Notes: generated from the sequence alone by a model not told the origin. A stretch of 20,000 bases of DNA from Neocallimastix lanati (nom. inval.) (GCA_016946835.1 JACVTC010000124.1:312501-332500), one strand, 5' to 3'; counted from the first letter of the stretch, positions 1-11,290 are shown. Program-made: numbers and translations.

Positions 1-834
1 TTTATTATTAAATATTAATTATTAGTAATTATTGTTATTATAATCTACGTGGCTTTTTTTATTTTATTTTATTTTATTATATTTTAATAATAATCAAATA
101 TATTATATATTATATATTATATATTAATATTATATAATATAAATATAATGATTTTTTTTTATGATCTTTATTTTTGTTTTTGTTTGATCTTAAAAACTTT
201 TTTTAATATAAAAAAAAAAAATAATTATGAGGTGGGAAATTTTATTTATTTGGAGTTCCATAGAGATAATAATAATAAAAGGAAGGTTCTATCATTAAGC
301 TTTATTTATTTATGTATTTATTATTTATTTATGTAATTTCGTTATATTAAATTTTTTACTATTTTAATTATTAAAATTTATTTAGACATTTATTTATTTA
401 CTTTTTATTATTTACTTTTTATTTTTACAGATTAATTTATTATAAAGAAATATGTTTACATTATAATAAATATAAAATAATAACGAAAAAATTTTAAAAA
501 AAATAATAAAAAAAAAAAACCAGAAAAAAAATAGATATAATAGTATTAAAATAATAATAATAATAAGATAATAATAGTAATAGAATAATAATAGTAATAA
601 AATAATAATAGTAATAAAATTATAATAGTAATAAAATAATAATAATAATAAAATCATTATTAAAGATTTATTAATTTTTATATTTTTTTTGTATTTATTC
701 TAACAATGGTGAAAAACATAAGAAATTACTGCCGCCATAAAAAATTTTTATTTTTATTTTAATTTTATGTATTAATATATATAGATAATGTGTGAATTTA
801 TAAAAAAAAATGGATTTGATTATGGATAATAATA

Positions 835-869
<35 letters not shown>

Positions 870-2612
870 AAAGAAAAAGCATATACATTATATGCATTAT
901 TTATACTCTACACATTCTACCTATTAAAATATTAATAAAAACAATAATAATAATAATAATACTAAAATAATAATTGAGTATATAATATAGTATCTATCTA
1001 TATATATATAAAGAAAAATAAAATAAAATAAAATTCAGTGAGGAACTGCAGCCTCTTTTTTTTTTTTTTTTTTTTTTTTTTCATTTCTAAAATAATTCTA
1101 TTGAGTACTTATAGATTAATATTGAATCGCTTATGGAATAGAATTACAACTCTATGCGGCATTCATGGATTAATTTTTTTTTTATTATTACTATTATTAG
1201 TAGTATTATTTTTTTTTTTTATTAATATTAATTTTTTTTTTTTTTTTTTTAATATTAATTATTTTATTTTGTTTATTTATATCAATATCATAAAGAGAAT
1301 ACATAAAATATAAATAAGAATAAAATAATAAAATAAAGAATAAAATAAAAATTGATCGGTATATAGATAATTCAATAAGAGATGGATAAACAATAAAAAT
1401 ATTTACTGTCCCCTTCAATACATTATTTTTTTATTTTTTTTAATTTTTAGTTTTTTTTTAATTTTTAATATTATTAAAATTTTTTAATTTCTTTAATATT
1501 ATCCTAACTCAAAAGTAATAACAATTTTTTTTTTTTAATTCATTCATTCATTCATTCAATTCAAATTCATTTCTGATGCTGTAACAATTCATTGTTATTA
1601 ATTTATTTATAAAAAAAAAATTATAAATTATAAATTATAAATTAATTAATTAATAAATTATCAATTATCAATTATTAATTATTAATTATTAATTATTACT
1701 TTGTATTAATTAATTAATTAATTCATTATTATTTATTATTAATTATTAATTTTCTTTACTATTATCTGTATATCTATACATAATTGACTTTTTAATTTTT
1801 ATTTTACTTTTTTTTATTATTATTAAACTTTTTTTCATTTTATTATAATATTTACTGTCACGTCATCAGGGAAGCTGTAACATTTCATTATCATCATTAT
1901 CTTCATCATATATATATATATATATTACTAATTAAAAATATTTATTAAAAGAATTATACTTTCTTCTTTAATTCAATTCAATTCTATTTTATTATTTTTT
2001 ATTTTATTTTTATTTTCTATTTTTTTTTTTAATAAGTAAATAAATGTTTTATTATTATTATTATTATAATTATTTTTTTTCCTATATATATATATATTTT
2101 ATATATATTTTTATTTATATATATATCTATATCTATATCATATATTTTTTATTAATTATTTTATAAAATTTAATGATGACAAAAACAAGCAACCTAACAA
2201 AAAAAAAAACTACCATCATCTTCAATTTTTTTTTTTTTTTTTTTTTGAAAAAACTGTCAAAAAAAAATTAGTTTATTATATTTCATTAAAATAAATATAA
2301 AAATATATATATATATAATATGTATATAAAATAAATATAATTCAATAAATTTTAATATAAAGAAATAAAAGAGAATAAATAAAAACGGTGTATCAATAAC
2401 TATATAATATAATAAAATAAAATAGTATTATTAATATTAAATATAATATTTACATAGAATAAACTATAATAAACTAGGGTAATATATAATAATATAAAGT
2501 AATATATATTTATATAATAATTAAAACTTTTTTTTTTTTAAAGAAATTAATATTTTAATTAATTAATCTTTTCTATAATAGTCAAATGATTTTTTTTATT
2601 TTTTATTTTTTA
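1..2612. other. AT-rich intergenic region with simple repeats, no gene
   Basis: Almost every base is A or T, and stop codons are dense in all six frames. The content is homopolymer runs (A-tract 838-866, T-tract about 1057-1081, T-tract about 2225-2246), an AAT/AGT-type minisatellite near 548-655, ATTC repeats near 1540-1560, and TAAAT/TTAAT repeats near 1620-1740. Slightly less AT-rich scraps occur at 1036-1056, 1120-1171 and 1855-1880, but none has an open frame, tRNA promoter boxes or a recognisable RNA fold. The short open frames here translate to Phe/Ile/Leu/Tyr/Lys/Asn homopolymers, which is what simple sequence gives by chance. Confidence 0.8.
548..655. repeat. AAT/AGT minisatellite
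   Basis: Imperfect tandem copies of AATAATAATAGTAATAAA, with small variations in the number of AAT triplets. The antisense frame reads as Leu/Ile/Tyr strings, so the open frame on the minus strand here is a product of the repeat and not a gene. Confidence 0.7.
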
Positions 2613-2627
2613 TTTTATATAAATAAA
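2613..2627. repeat. Left target-site duplication of the SINE
   Basis: TTTTATATAAATAAA. An identical 15-bp copy lies at 3061-3075, exactly outside the island of balanced base composition. The pair brackets the T-tract plus the body, as expected for a target-site duplication from target-primed reverse transcription. The sequence is AT-rich like its surroundings, so some chance matching is possible. A perfect 15-mer exactly at both boundaries is nevertheless strong evidence. Confidence 0.85.
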
Positions 2628-3060
2628 TTTTTTTTTTTTTTTTTTTTTATAGACTGAAGACTTTGGTCTTCCCCATATAGTAATATGGGTGTATGATTAA
2701 CTGCCATACCGGTACGGCGTCGACGCTCTCAACTCCCCATAAGCAAAGAAACTCCATATAGAAGCACCCTACGCGATCCTCGAGGGAAAGCAGAGCCAAC
2801 TATAGGTGGCGTCCTTGCCATCCCAGAGGAGCTGGACACTGTAAATCCTCTCAGACAAGGCTTACGCAATGGGATTCTAATAGTGTTAGAAATATAGAAA
2901 ACTTAGAAAGTATACCTACCTGAGTATCGTTTAACCCCTAACCTTTCACGCAAAACCCAAAGGGAAAAATCGTGAAGATATGATACTTGTGGGGGTCGAT
3001 CCAGAGACCTTTGGTATGATAAGCCAACGACTTAACAACCCAGGATAAGAACTGGATGAC
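2628..3060 (-). mobile_element. tRNA-derived SINE-like retroposon, minus strand
   Basis: Composition jumps from nearly pure A/T to roughly balanced here and falls back at 3060. Read on the minus strand, the element begins at 3060 with a tRNA-like head. The B box GGATCGACCCC (3002-2992) differs from the GGTTCGANNCC consensus at one position. A weaker A-box-like stretch, TATCCTGGGTTG (3047-3036), lies 45 nt upstream, the tRNA spacing. Between them TTGGC-TTATCAT-ACCAA resembles an anticodon arm. An unrelated body of about 340 nt follows, then an oligo(A) tail (T21 at 2628-2648 on the plus strand). A perfect 15-bp direct repeat flanks the whole. There is no long open frame, so it would be non-autonomous and need a partner LINE; none is in this window. 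The cloverleaf is degenerate, so it is not a working tRNA gene. I do not recognise the family. The clean duplication and unbroken tail suggest a fairly recent insertion. Confidence 0.82.
2992..3047 (-). promoter_or_regulatory. Internal Pol III promoter (A and B boxes) of the SINE
   Basis: The B box at 3002-2992 reads GGATCGACCCC on the minus strand and is convincing. The A box is less so: TATCCTGGGTTG at 3047-3036 fits tRNA spacing but has about three mismatches to TRGYNNARYNGG. The alternative GTTAAGTCGTTGG at about 3036-3024 looks like the D-loop of a Leu/Ser-type tRNA. Transcription would start near 3060, the 5' end of the element, so each copy carries its own promoter. Confidence 0.6.
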
Positions 3061-3075
3061 TTTTATATAAATAAA
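3061..3075. repeat. Right target-site duplication of the SINE
   Basis: TTTTATATAAATAAA, identical to 2613-2627. It follows directly after the tRNA-like end of the element. Confidence 0.85.
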
Positions 3076-3120
3076 AATATATAAATATATATATTAATAT
3101 AAAAAATATTTTAATACTTT

Positions 3121-3149
3121 AATTATTATTTATGGACCCATTTTAATTA
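3121..3149. repeat. 29-bp direct repeat, copy 1
   Basis: A perfect 29-bp match to 3235-3263, including the core TATGGACCCATTTTAATTA. The core has a GGACCC that is unusual in this A/T background. The two copies enclose a long AAT microsatellite. Confidence 0.85.
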
Positions 3150-3167
3150 ATTATTGCTATTATTATC

Positions 3168-3222
<55 letters not shown>
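3168..3222. repeat. AAT trinucleotide microsatellite
   Basis: About 18 uninterrupted AAT units. It is non-coding and flanked by the 29-bp direct repeats. The same triplet codes the asparagine runs in the gene at the right end of the window. Confidence 0.9.
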
Positions 3223-3234
3223 TAAAAAATAAAT

Positions 3235-3263
3235 AATTATTATTTATGGACCCATTTTAATTA
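3235..3263. repeat. 29-bp direct repeat, copy 2
   Basis: Identical to 3121-3149, 114 bp downstream. Confidence 0.85.
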
Positions 3264-3438
3264 GTTCTTATTATTATTAATCATTATAAACTATTCTTTT
3301 TTTTTATTTTATAAATATGCTTTTTTTCTTATATATAATTATTTTAATAAGAAAGATGGTGACTTCATCCATTTTTTTTTCTGACAAAATGGCTTTGAAA
3401 CATTACAATAAATAGATAAAAAATAATATATATACATA

Positions 3439-3628
3439 TACATATATATAGTTAGTAGGTCTATTGACTTATACATACTATTTATATACATATATATAGT
3501 TAGTAGGTCTATTGATATATACATACTATTTATATACATATATATAGTTAGTAGGTATATTGATATATACATACTATTTATATACATATGTATAGTGAGT
3601 AGGTATATTAATATATACATACTATTGA
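3439..3628. repeat. 48-bp tandem repeat, four copies
   Basis: Units begin at 3439, 3487, 3535 and 3583, each opening with TACATATATATAGTTAGTAG or a close variant. The first three differ by a few bases and the fourth by a few more (TACATATGTATAGTGAGTAG). Since 48 is a multiple of three, the minus strand shows an open frame repeating a 16-residue Tyr/Ile/Met/Ser pattern. I take that frame to be a by-product of the repeat, because it has no complexity beyond the unit. Confidence 0.9.
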
Positions 3629-3941
3629 TTATGGACTGATTATAAATCTATTTCTGTTTTTTTTTTTTTTTTTTTTTTTTTTTCATTTTTATTTTATTAT
3701 GTATCATATAAATTAATAATATAGATATATTTAAATATAAATATATATATATATTATGTAGAAAAGTTTACTATTAAATTTTTTTTTTCATTTATGTAAT
3801 TAAAAAAAAAAAAAAACGAAAAAAAAAAAATCAACTGGAAAATATTCTAAACTATAATTTTTAATAAATTAGACATTGACAAATAAAAAAAAACAAAAAA
3901 TGTATTGAACCATATCATTATAGATGAATATAAATAAATAA

Positions 3942-4232
3942 TTGATACATGTAAATATAAATAAATATAAATAAATAATTAATACATGTAAATATAAATA
4001 TAATTTAATAAATTTAAATAATTGATACATGCAAATATAAATATTAATAATTATATATAATTGATACATGCAAATATAAATATTAATAAATATAAATAAT
4101 TGATACATGTAAATATAAATAAATATAAATAAATAATTGATACATGAAATATAAATAAATATAAATAAATAATACATGTAAATATAAATAAATGATACAT
4201 GTAAATATAAATAAATGATACATGTAAACATT
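3942..4232. repeat. TGATACATG-core tandem repeat, nine imperfect copies
   Basis: The core (T/A)GATACATGTAAATATAAATA, or a near variant, recurs at about 3944, 3981, 4022, 4062, 4101, 4138, 4172, 4193 and 4217. Spacing is 21-41 bp because the AT filler (AAATAAATATAAATAAATAAT) varies in length. Two adjacent copies (4022, 4062) share a T-to-C change giving ATACATGCAAAT, a sign of local unit duplication. The minus-strand open frame across it is a shadow of the repeat. Confidence 0.85.
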
Positions 4233-4264
4233 AATAGAATTTAATAAATTGAATCAATGATAAA

Positions 4265-4340
4265 TCAAATAATAAATAAATAAATAAATAAATAAATTAA
4301 TCATTAAAAGAAATAAAAAGTGTTTCTATAGAGTAATTTA

Positions 4341-4375
<35 letters not shown>
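4265..4375. repeat. TAAA tetranucleotide microsatellites
   Basis: Two TAAA/AAAT runs at about 4265-4296 and 4340-4375, separated by a short AT-rich spacer. Confidence 0.8.
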
Positions 4376-7300
4376 AATTAAAAGAATAAATTATAAATAT
4401 TTCATAAATAGTTCCTATAATAAGTTTCTATTACGGTTCATCGATACTTTTTTTTTTTTTTTAATATTTTAAATCATGAACAATACCTCATTTAATAGGA
4501 ATAATAATTTTTCTTTAGTTCAAAGTCATCATTTATTATATTAAATTTAGAGATAATTAATATATTAAAAATAATAAAAATTAAAATTTATTTTATTATT
4601 ATTTTATTTTATTTTATTATTATTATTATTATTATTATTCTTTTTTTGTTTAACATTATGTTTCAGTTTTGGTATACTCAAAATTTTATTTAATTATTTT
4701 ATTATATATATCTATTTTTTTTTTTATTATATTTTATTATTATAAATCAATATCAATATATAAAATCTTTTATTTATTATGATTACATATTTATATATTT
4801 ATATTATTTTTTTTTTTTTATGTTTTATTTTTTTTATTTTTTAATTTTTCATTTTTTTTATTTTAAAAATAAATGATAGAGTTAAAACAGTGTCATAGGA
4901 TAATGTCAGGGAAATTAAAATAATAACTTTATATTTTATTTAATTTTATTTAATTTTATTTTTTTTTTTTTTTATTCAAAATTCAAATGTTTCTTTTAAA
5001 TATAATATTTAAAGTTTTAAATTCAGAAAAAAAAAATTATTTTCATTTTATAAAAAAAAAAAAAAGAATGAATAATGATTTTATTAAGATTTAGTTAATA
5101 AGTAAAAATTTTATAGGAAAATAAAATTTATATAAAATAATAACCGTTTTTTTTATTATTATTATTTTTGTTGTTTATTCATAGATCACAATATAATATT
5201 AATCAAGGTTATTATTATAGTATAGTTTAATAGTTTTATAAATAATAAATATTAATTATTATTTATTATTATTAATTATTATTACTATCTTTTTTTTTAC
5301 TATTATTAGGATCAGACTAGAGTAGAATATTTATGATTAAACAATACACTTTATATTTATTTTAAATTATTATTTTATATCTTTTATTATTATTTTATAT
5401 TATTCTAAATTATTTTATATTATTCTAAATAAATTTTTATGATAATTTTTATTTGATTCATGTAATTATTTTTTTTTTGAAAGAGCTTTAATCTATTTAA
5501 AATTTGAAACTTTCCTCTATAATAATCTATTGTTTAAAAATTAAATTATTAACTTTTAATATGTTTTTTATTATTATTATTATTATAATATATTAACATT
5601 TTAATATTTTTAATTATTATTTTTTATCTTTTTATTTTTATTTTATTTTTATTTATTTTTTATTTTTTTTATTTTATATAATTTATATTTTTAATATTTT
5701 TTTAATTATTTTTTAATTATGTTTCTTTAAATTAAAATAAATTAATTTGTTTCAAAAAAAAAAAAAAGATAAAATGAAAACTCTTTATTTAAAAATAAAT
5801 AAATAAATAGATAAATAAATAAATAGATAAAAATATAAAAAAATTTTTTAATGAATGGATTATTCAATTTTTTATTATTCATTTTAATTTTAATTTTTTA
5901 ATTTTTAATTTTTTAATTTTTAATCTTAAATAATTTTTTTTTTATTTACGGCCTAGTATATAATTCTATGATAATATTTTATTTTTTTTTTCCATTGTCT
6001 ATCTATTTTTATTTTTATTTTTATTTTTATTTTCATATTTCCTATTATTATAAATGTAATTTATACCATTTATATTTTTTAAATCCATTTAATATTTATT
6101 TATTTATTTATTTATTTATTTATTTTGAATCATTTTAATATACTTTATTTTATATATATTTTATATATATTTTATATTTTTTATATTTTTTTTCTTTTAA
6201 ATCAATTAAAAAGATCATCCTCATATATTAATGACTATAATTAGAATCAACTAGATTTAAATTAAATTTCTATTTTTAGTTTTAATAAACATATATTAAA
6301 ATATAAAACTCTATATATTAAATTTTTTTTCTCATATAAAAATAGTTGTCAAATATTAATTGAATGATTAATAATAAATAATAAATAATAAATAATAATA
6401 GTAAATAATAAATAATTGAATAATAATTTTTTTTTAATTTTATTATTTAAATATAAGACAAAATTTAAAAACTATAATTGAAAATTATTGAAATTATTTT
6501 ATTAAGAAAAAAAAAAATCAAGAAAACAATAGATTAAATTATAAATGAGATTTTATTATAAAAAATAATATTATTAATTTTTCTTATTTTTAATATAAAT
6601 TATTATTATCTATTTATTATTATTATTTATTATTTTTATTTATTATTTAGATGATGGAGGGCATGCCAAACCATTTTAATTTTTATTTTTATTCATTAAA
6701 TACTTTCAAAAAATTAGAAAAATAAAAAAAAATGGTTTATATCATATATTTTATATTTTTATAATATTTATTTCATTTTTTTTTTTTAATTTTAATTATA
6801 GTCGTAATTTTAATTTTATTTTTTTATTTTTACTTTTTATGTTTTTATAGTTTGTCCTACGTTATACCAATTTTTTTTTTTTTTTTTTTTTTAAAGATAA
6901 CATTCAACCTAATCCATTATTTTTTTTATTTTATTCTATTATATTTTATTTATCTATTATATTATATTCTAACCTATCATTAATTTAATAAAAAAAATAA
7001 TTTTTAAATATATGTTTATTTTTTATTTTTTATTTTTTTATATTTTTTAAATTAAAATTTAATATAACTATTTATGGTAGTTCTGTCCTACCTACTTTAA
7101 TTTTTTTATATAAAAATATATAAAAATAGTATAATTAAAAATTTTATTTAATAAGAAAATTAAAAAAAAAAAATAAAAAAAAAGAATTTATCGGTTAATG
7201 TATTACAACTCTATCTAAATAAATAGATAAATAAAATGTTGGAAGGAGGAGGAGTACATTTTTATTTATATATTTTATACTTTTTATATTTTATATTTAT

Positions 7301-7786
7301 ATATTTATTTATATATTTATATTTATATTTTTATATTTTTATATTTTTATGGTTATGAGTAGTCTACCAAAGGATGAAATTAAATAAAGAGATAAAAATA
7401 AATAAATAAATATATATATATTAATTTTGAAAATAAAATTTTATAATTATTAGATTAAAATAAAATTTACGGAGAGACATGTACTATTAAAAAAAAGAAG
7501 AAAGGAATATATAAAATAATTATAATATGAAATTTAAAATGAAAGATATAAAAATAAATATATTAAAAGTATTAAATGAAAAAAAAAAAGAATAAAAGGC
7601 TGTTGTATCATTTTTAAAAAATTTTATTTTTTATTTTTTCATTTAATTATTTATTAATATTAAAAAATTCATATTATTATTGAATTTTGACATTTCATTA
7701 TTTCTAATAAATTATTTAATTTGATTTTTTAACTTGATAAAAATAAAAAGAATAATAATAATAAAAAAATCTAAGCCTATATATAT

Positions 7787-7817
<31 letters not shown>

Positions 7818-8834
7818 TTTGTTTTATGAAATCTTTTTTTTTCTTTTTTTTTTTTTTTATCAATTAAATAAGATTTTTTTTAATTATATCAAATATAGTA
7901 ATTCATTTTATTTATTTTTAGTAAAATTAAATTTTATTTATTTTATTAAGATGATTTTTATTGAGATTGGAATAGATTTAAATAAATATATAAATATAAA
8001 TATAAATAAATAAATTATTAATAAATAAATAGACGGAGTGATAGATAAATAAATATTCTGTATATCATCAAGAATTCTTTCTTTTTTTTTTTATACATAT
8101 TTAAAAGCTTAAAACTAATAATAATCAAGCAAATGAAAAAATAAAATAAAATAATACTTTTTATTTCATAGAGGTTAAACTTTAAAATTAATAATAAAGT
8201 TTAAAATGAATAATCAGTCAAATAAGTAAAAATAAAAAAAAAAATAAATTTTTTATTATTTTATTTATTTTTTTTTTTTTATTTCAATCTATCCTTTTAT
8301 ATTCAAAAGACAATAATAACAATAGTAACAACAGATGATAAAAAAAAAAAAAAAGAAATAATCTAAAAAATATATATATAAATATTTTATATTATGTCAT
8401 TCTATTTTTAATATTTTTACTATATATATATATTTTTTTATCATTTTAATAATTTATTAATAAAATCATCTCTATAGAGATTTAGTTTATTATAATTTCA
8501 TTTTATTATATTCTTAGTATTCTATATATCAAATACATCATCATTATTATTATTTATATATCAATATATTATTAATATTATGCTGCATTTTATGTATTTC
8601 ATTTTTTAATTTCATTTTTAATTTCATTTTTAATTTTTTAATTAAAAATTGATTGTCATCCAATATACAATCATATCAAATAATCAATCAATAATATATA
8701 TAAAATATAAAAATAGAAATAAAAATAAACAAATTAAAATTTGATATGAAGCAAAATAATAATAATAATAAAAAATAATAATAAAAAATAATAATAAAAA
8801 ATAATAGTAATAGTAAAAATAAGATTTTATTATA
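4376..8834. other. AT-rich intergenic region, no gene seen
   Basis: Continuous A/T-rich DNA with T-tracts (for example about 6871-6892), ATT runs (4604-4641), TTTA runs (about 6090-6125) and TTTTTA runs (about 6005-6033). A few less AT-rich scraps stand out: 6648-6672 (GATGATGGAGGGCATGCC), 7078-7100, 7228-7256 (GGAAGGAGGAGGAGT) and 7351-7376. None has an open frame, splice-bounded exon or RNA promoter motif that I can support. They could be decayed remnants or regulatory islands. Confidence 0.7.
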
Positions 8835-8995
8835 ACTGTAACATTTAAATGAATGAATAAATAAATAAAATGAACTGTGTTATATGTGTTATACTGTAAC
8901 ATTTTAAATAAATAAATGAATGAATGAATAAAATGAACTGCATTATACTGTAACATTTAAATAAATAAATAAATAAATAAAATGAACTGCATTGC
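8835..8995. repeat. 54-58 bp tandem repeat, three copies
   Basis: ACTGTAACATTT begins units at 8835, 8893 and 8947. Each runs into a (AAAT/GAAT)n stretch and ends in AAAATGAACTG. The first junction is longer because of an extra TTATATGTG. The open frame on the minus strand here is generated by the repeat. Confidence 0.85.
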
Positions 8996-9162
8996 ATTTA
9001 AATAAAATAAAATTAAATATAATTTAAAATTATTTATTATAGAATAGAAGTAAAAAAAAAAAAAAAAAACAAAAAACAAAACAATAATCCATCAATAAAT
9101 TTATCAATTATTAATATATAGCGATAAAATGAATTGATGTTAATTATAAAGATAAATAACTA
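8996..9162. other. AT-rich spacer with A-tract
   Basis: A/T-rich DNA with an A-run at about 9053-9069 followed by CAAAAAACAAAACAA. No coding or RNA signal. Confidence 0.6.
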
Positions 9163-9390
9163 TGATAATAATAATAGTTAATAATAATAATAATATCTAA
9201 TAATTCTAATAATAATAATAATGAGCAATAATAATAATAGTAATAGTTAATAATAATAATATTAATAGTTAATAATAATAATAGTAATAGTTAATAATAA
9301 TAGTAATAGTTATAATAATAGTAATAGTTAATAATAATAGTAATAGTTAATATTAATAATAAATAATAAATAATAATAAATAAATAATAA
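9163..9390. repeat. AAT / AGTAATAGTT minisatellite
   Basis: Many imperfect copies of AATAATAATAGTAATAGTT, at about 9163-9350, grading into AAT/AAAT runs. It resembles the array at 548-655, so the same short unit has expanded at least twice in the window. Confidence 0.8.
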
Positions 9391-10079
9391 TAGTTTGTAA
9401 TAATAAATCAAAATATTTAATATTAATATATCTATATATAAATAGAATTAATACATTTAAAGAAAATAAAAAAAAAAGATGAAAGTAAAGTTTAATTTAG
9501 AGAAACAAAAAAAAAAAAAAAGTGTCACAATTTTTTTTTTTTTTTCATAATTTTCATAATTTTCATATTTTATTATATTATTTTATTATTTTAATTTTTA
9601 TTTCATTAATTTTAATTTTAGTTTATTATTATTTAAATTTTGGATATAAATAATTTAATAAAAATTTCATCGCCAATAAATTATTAATTGAAACAAATAT
9701 ATGAAATAATATATTGTAAATAAATTAGAGAGAATATAAGAGATATAATTTTAATTTAAAAAACTTTTTTTATTAATTTTTAACCGGTTGCGTATAAATA
9801 ATTTTTTTTTTTTTTAGTGAGAAGGGAAGAAAGAAAGAAAGGATTGAATCAAACCTATTTTTTACCTTTATATGAAATACAAAAAAACAAACAAACAAAA
9901 AAAACAAATATATATTATAATATAAAAGTAAAAGTATTAATATATTCATTATCATATTTATTATCATATTTATTATTATTATTAGTTATCTATAAAAAGT
10001 TAATATTAATGCTATGGAGTTCATATTAAAAGAAAAAAAAAAAATAAAAAAGTATAATCATAAAATATCTAGTCAACTC

Positions 10080-10114
<35 letters not shown>

Positions 10115-10770
10115 TTTTATTCTATAATTAATATATTTAAATATAATTTGAAAAATGGCTTTTTTTTTTTTTTTTTTACTATTTCTTTTATAATATATTA
10201 TTATCATTGATAGTGTATAAAATTGAATATGATAATCATAATCATAATAATAATAATAGTATTATAATAATTTCATTTCTGTTATTATTTTCAAATAAAC
10301 ATGATTTTATAATAAAATACAATATAATTAATTAATAAATATAAAACATTTTTAATATATATTTATATTTATATTTATGTTTTTTGTCTTATTTTTTTTT
10401 TTTTTATTTTTATTATATTTTTATTTTATTTTTATTATATTATTTTCTAATAATAAAATCATAAAACTCTATAATAGTAATTGGATCATTAGGATTATTT
10501 CATTTATTATTATTTTTAATTTGTTAACCATCTTTAATTTTTTTTTTATATGTTATTTTTCATTTTTAAATTTTCATATTTAACAATTTTTTTTTTAGTA
10601 TAATAATAATAATAGTTAAAAGTAACAATAATTTATTATAATATTCATATCAGTATTAATATCTATATAATTATTGTTACATTGAATTTTTTTTTTTTTT
10701 ATTTATTCATTTATTTTCAGTCTTTATTTTGATTAAGGTATCATTTGTTACATCTAATATCTCTCTTTTT
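9391..10770. other. AT-rich intergenic region, no gene seen
   Basis: Simple sequence with an ATT microsatellite at about 10080-10114 and T-tracts at about 9530-9545 and 10160-10178. A purine-rich patch at 9819-9845 gives short open frames on both strands, but they degrade into Lys/Asn/Ile/Leu runs within 30 residues. I do not call them genes. Confidence 0.65.
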
Positions 10771-10837
10771 TATATATATATATAAAAAAGAAAAGAAAAA
10801 GATTTAATATAAAATATATAAAAATAGAGAGAATATA
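10771..10837 (+). repeat. Left arm of 67-bp inverted repeat
   Basis: Matches the reverse complement of 11288-11354 at 65 of 67 positions. It includes AAGAAAAGAAAAAGATTTAA and AAAATAGAGAGAATATA. The mismatches are A/T in the purine tract and T/C in TTAATATAAAA versus TTAATACAAAA. A simpler 26-bp palindrome (10765-10790) overlaps the outer end. Confidence 0.85.
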
Positions 10838-11084
10838 TATACATATAAACTATTTTCTATTAAAAATTATTGATTTATTAATTTTTAATTATTCCATTTA
10901 TTAAAAATAAACTATTTTTTTAGTGCCTCTTTTGGTATTTAGGATGATATTGTTTTAATATATATATATATAAAAGAAAAGAAATTATTGATTTAATTTT
11001 AATTATTAATGTCTCTAATAGATTAAAAAGTATTAATTATAATAAAAATTATTTAATTATCCTAACAATCATATTATTATTTCT

Positions 11085-11214
11085 AATTATTATTATTTAT
11101 ATTAGTATATATAATAATCATTAACATATTATTATTATTTATATTAGTATATATAATAATCATTAAAATATTATTATTATTTATATTAGTATATATAATA
11201 ATCATTAAAATATT
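11085..11214. repeat. 42-bp tandem repeat, three copies
   Basis: ATTAGTATATATAATAATCA begins at 11101, 11143 and 11185, exactly 42 bp apart, in units that are nearly identical. The array lies between the two arms of the inverted repeat. Confidence 0.9.
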
Positions 11215-11243
11215 ATTATTTATTTTATTACCTATAATTTATA

Positions 11244-11290
11244 ATTATTCTATTCTATCCATTTTAATTCTATTCTATCTTTTTAATTAT
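11244..11290. repeat. Short tandem duplication
   Basis: ATTCTATTCTATCCATTTTA is followed by a near copy, ATTCTATTCTATCTTTTTAA. It lies just inside the right inverted-repeat arm. Confidence 0.65.

Noticed and set aside
1038-1313. Plus-strand 91-codon frame starting near a less AT-rich patch
   Set aside because: More than half is Phe/Leu/Ile from T-tracts; no splice sites or domain.
2172-2220. C/D-box snoRNA (TGATGA at 2174)
   Set aside because: No D box at a suitable distance and no terminal stem.
2990-3060. A functional tRNA gene on the minus strand
   Set aside because: The T-arm stem pairs poorly, the A box is weak and the acceptor ends do not pair. The segment is continuous with a longer retroposon bounded by a duplication.
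3339-4231. Minus-strand open frames of 93 and 120 codons
   Set aside because: Both are read-through of tandem repeats; the peptide repeats track the DNA units exactly.
9817-10029. Plus-strand 70-codon frame starting MRREERKK
   Set aside because: Only the first ~20 residues have varied composition; the rest is Lys/Thr/Ile/Leu simple sequence. It could be chance.
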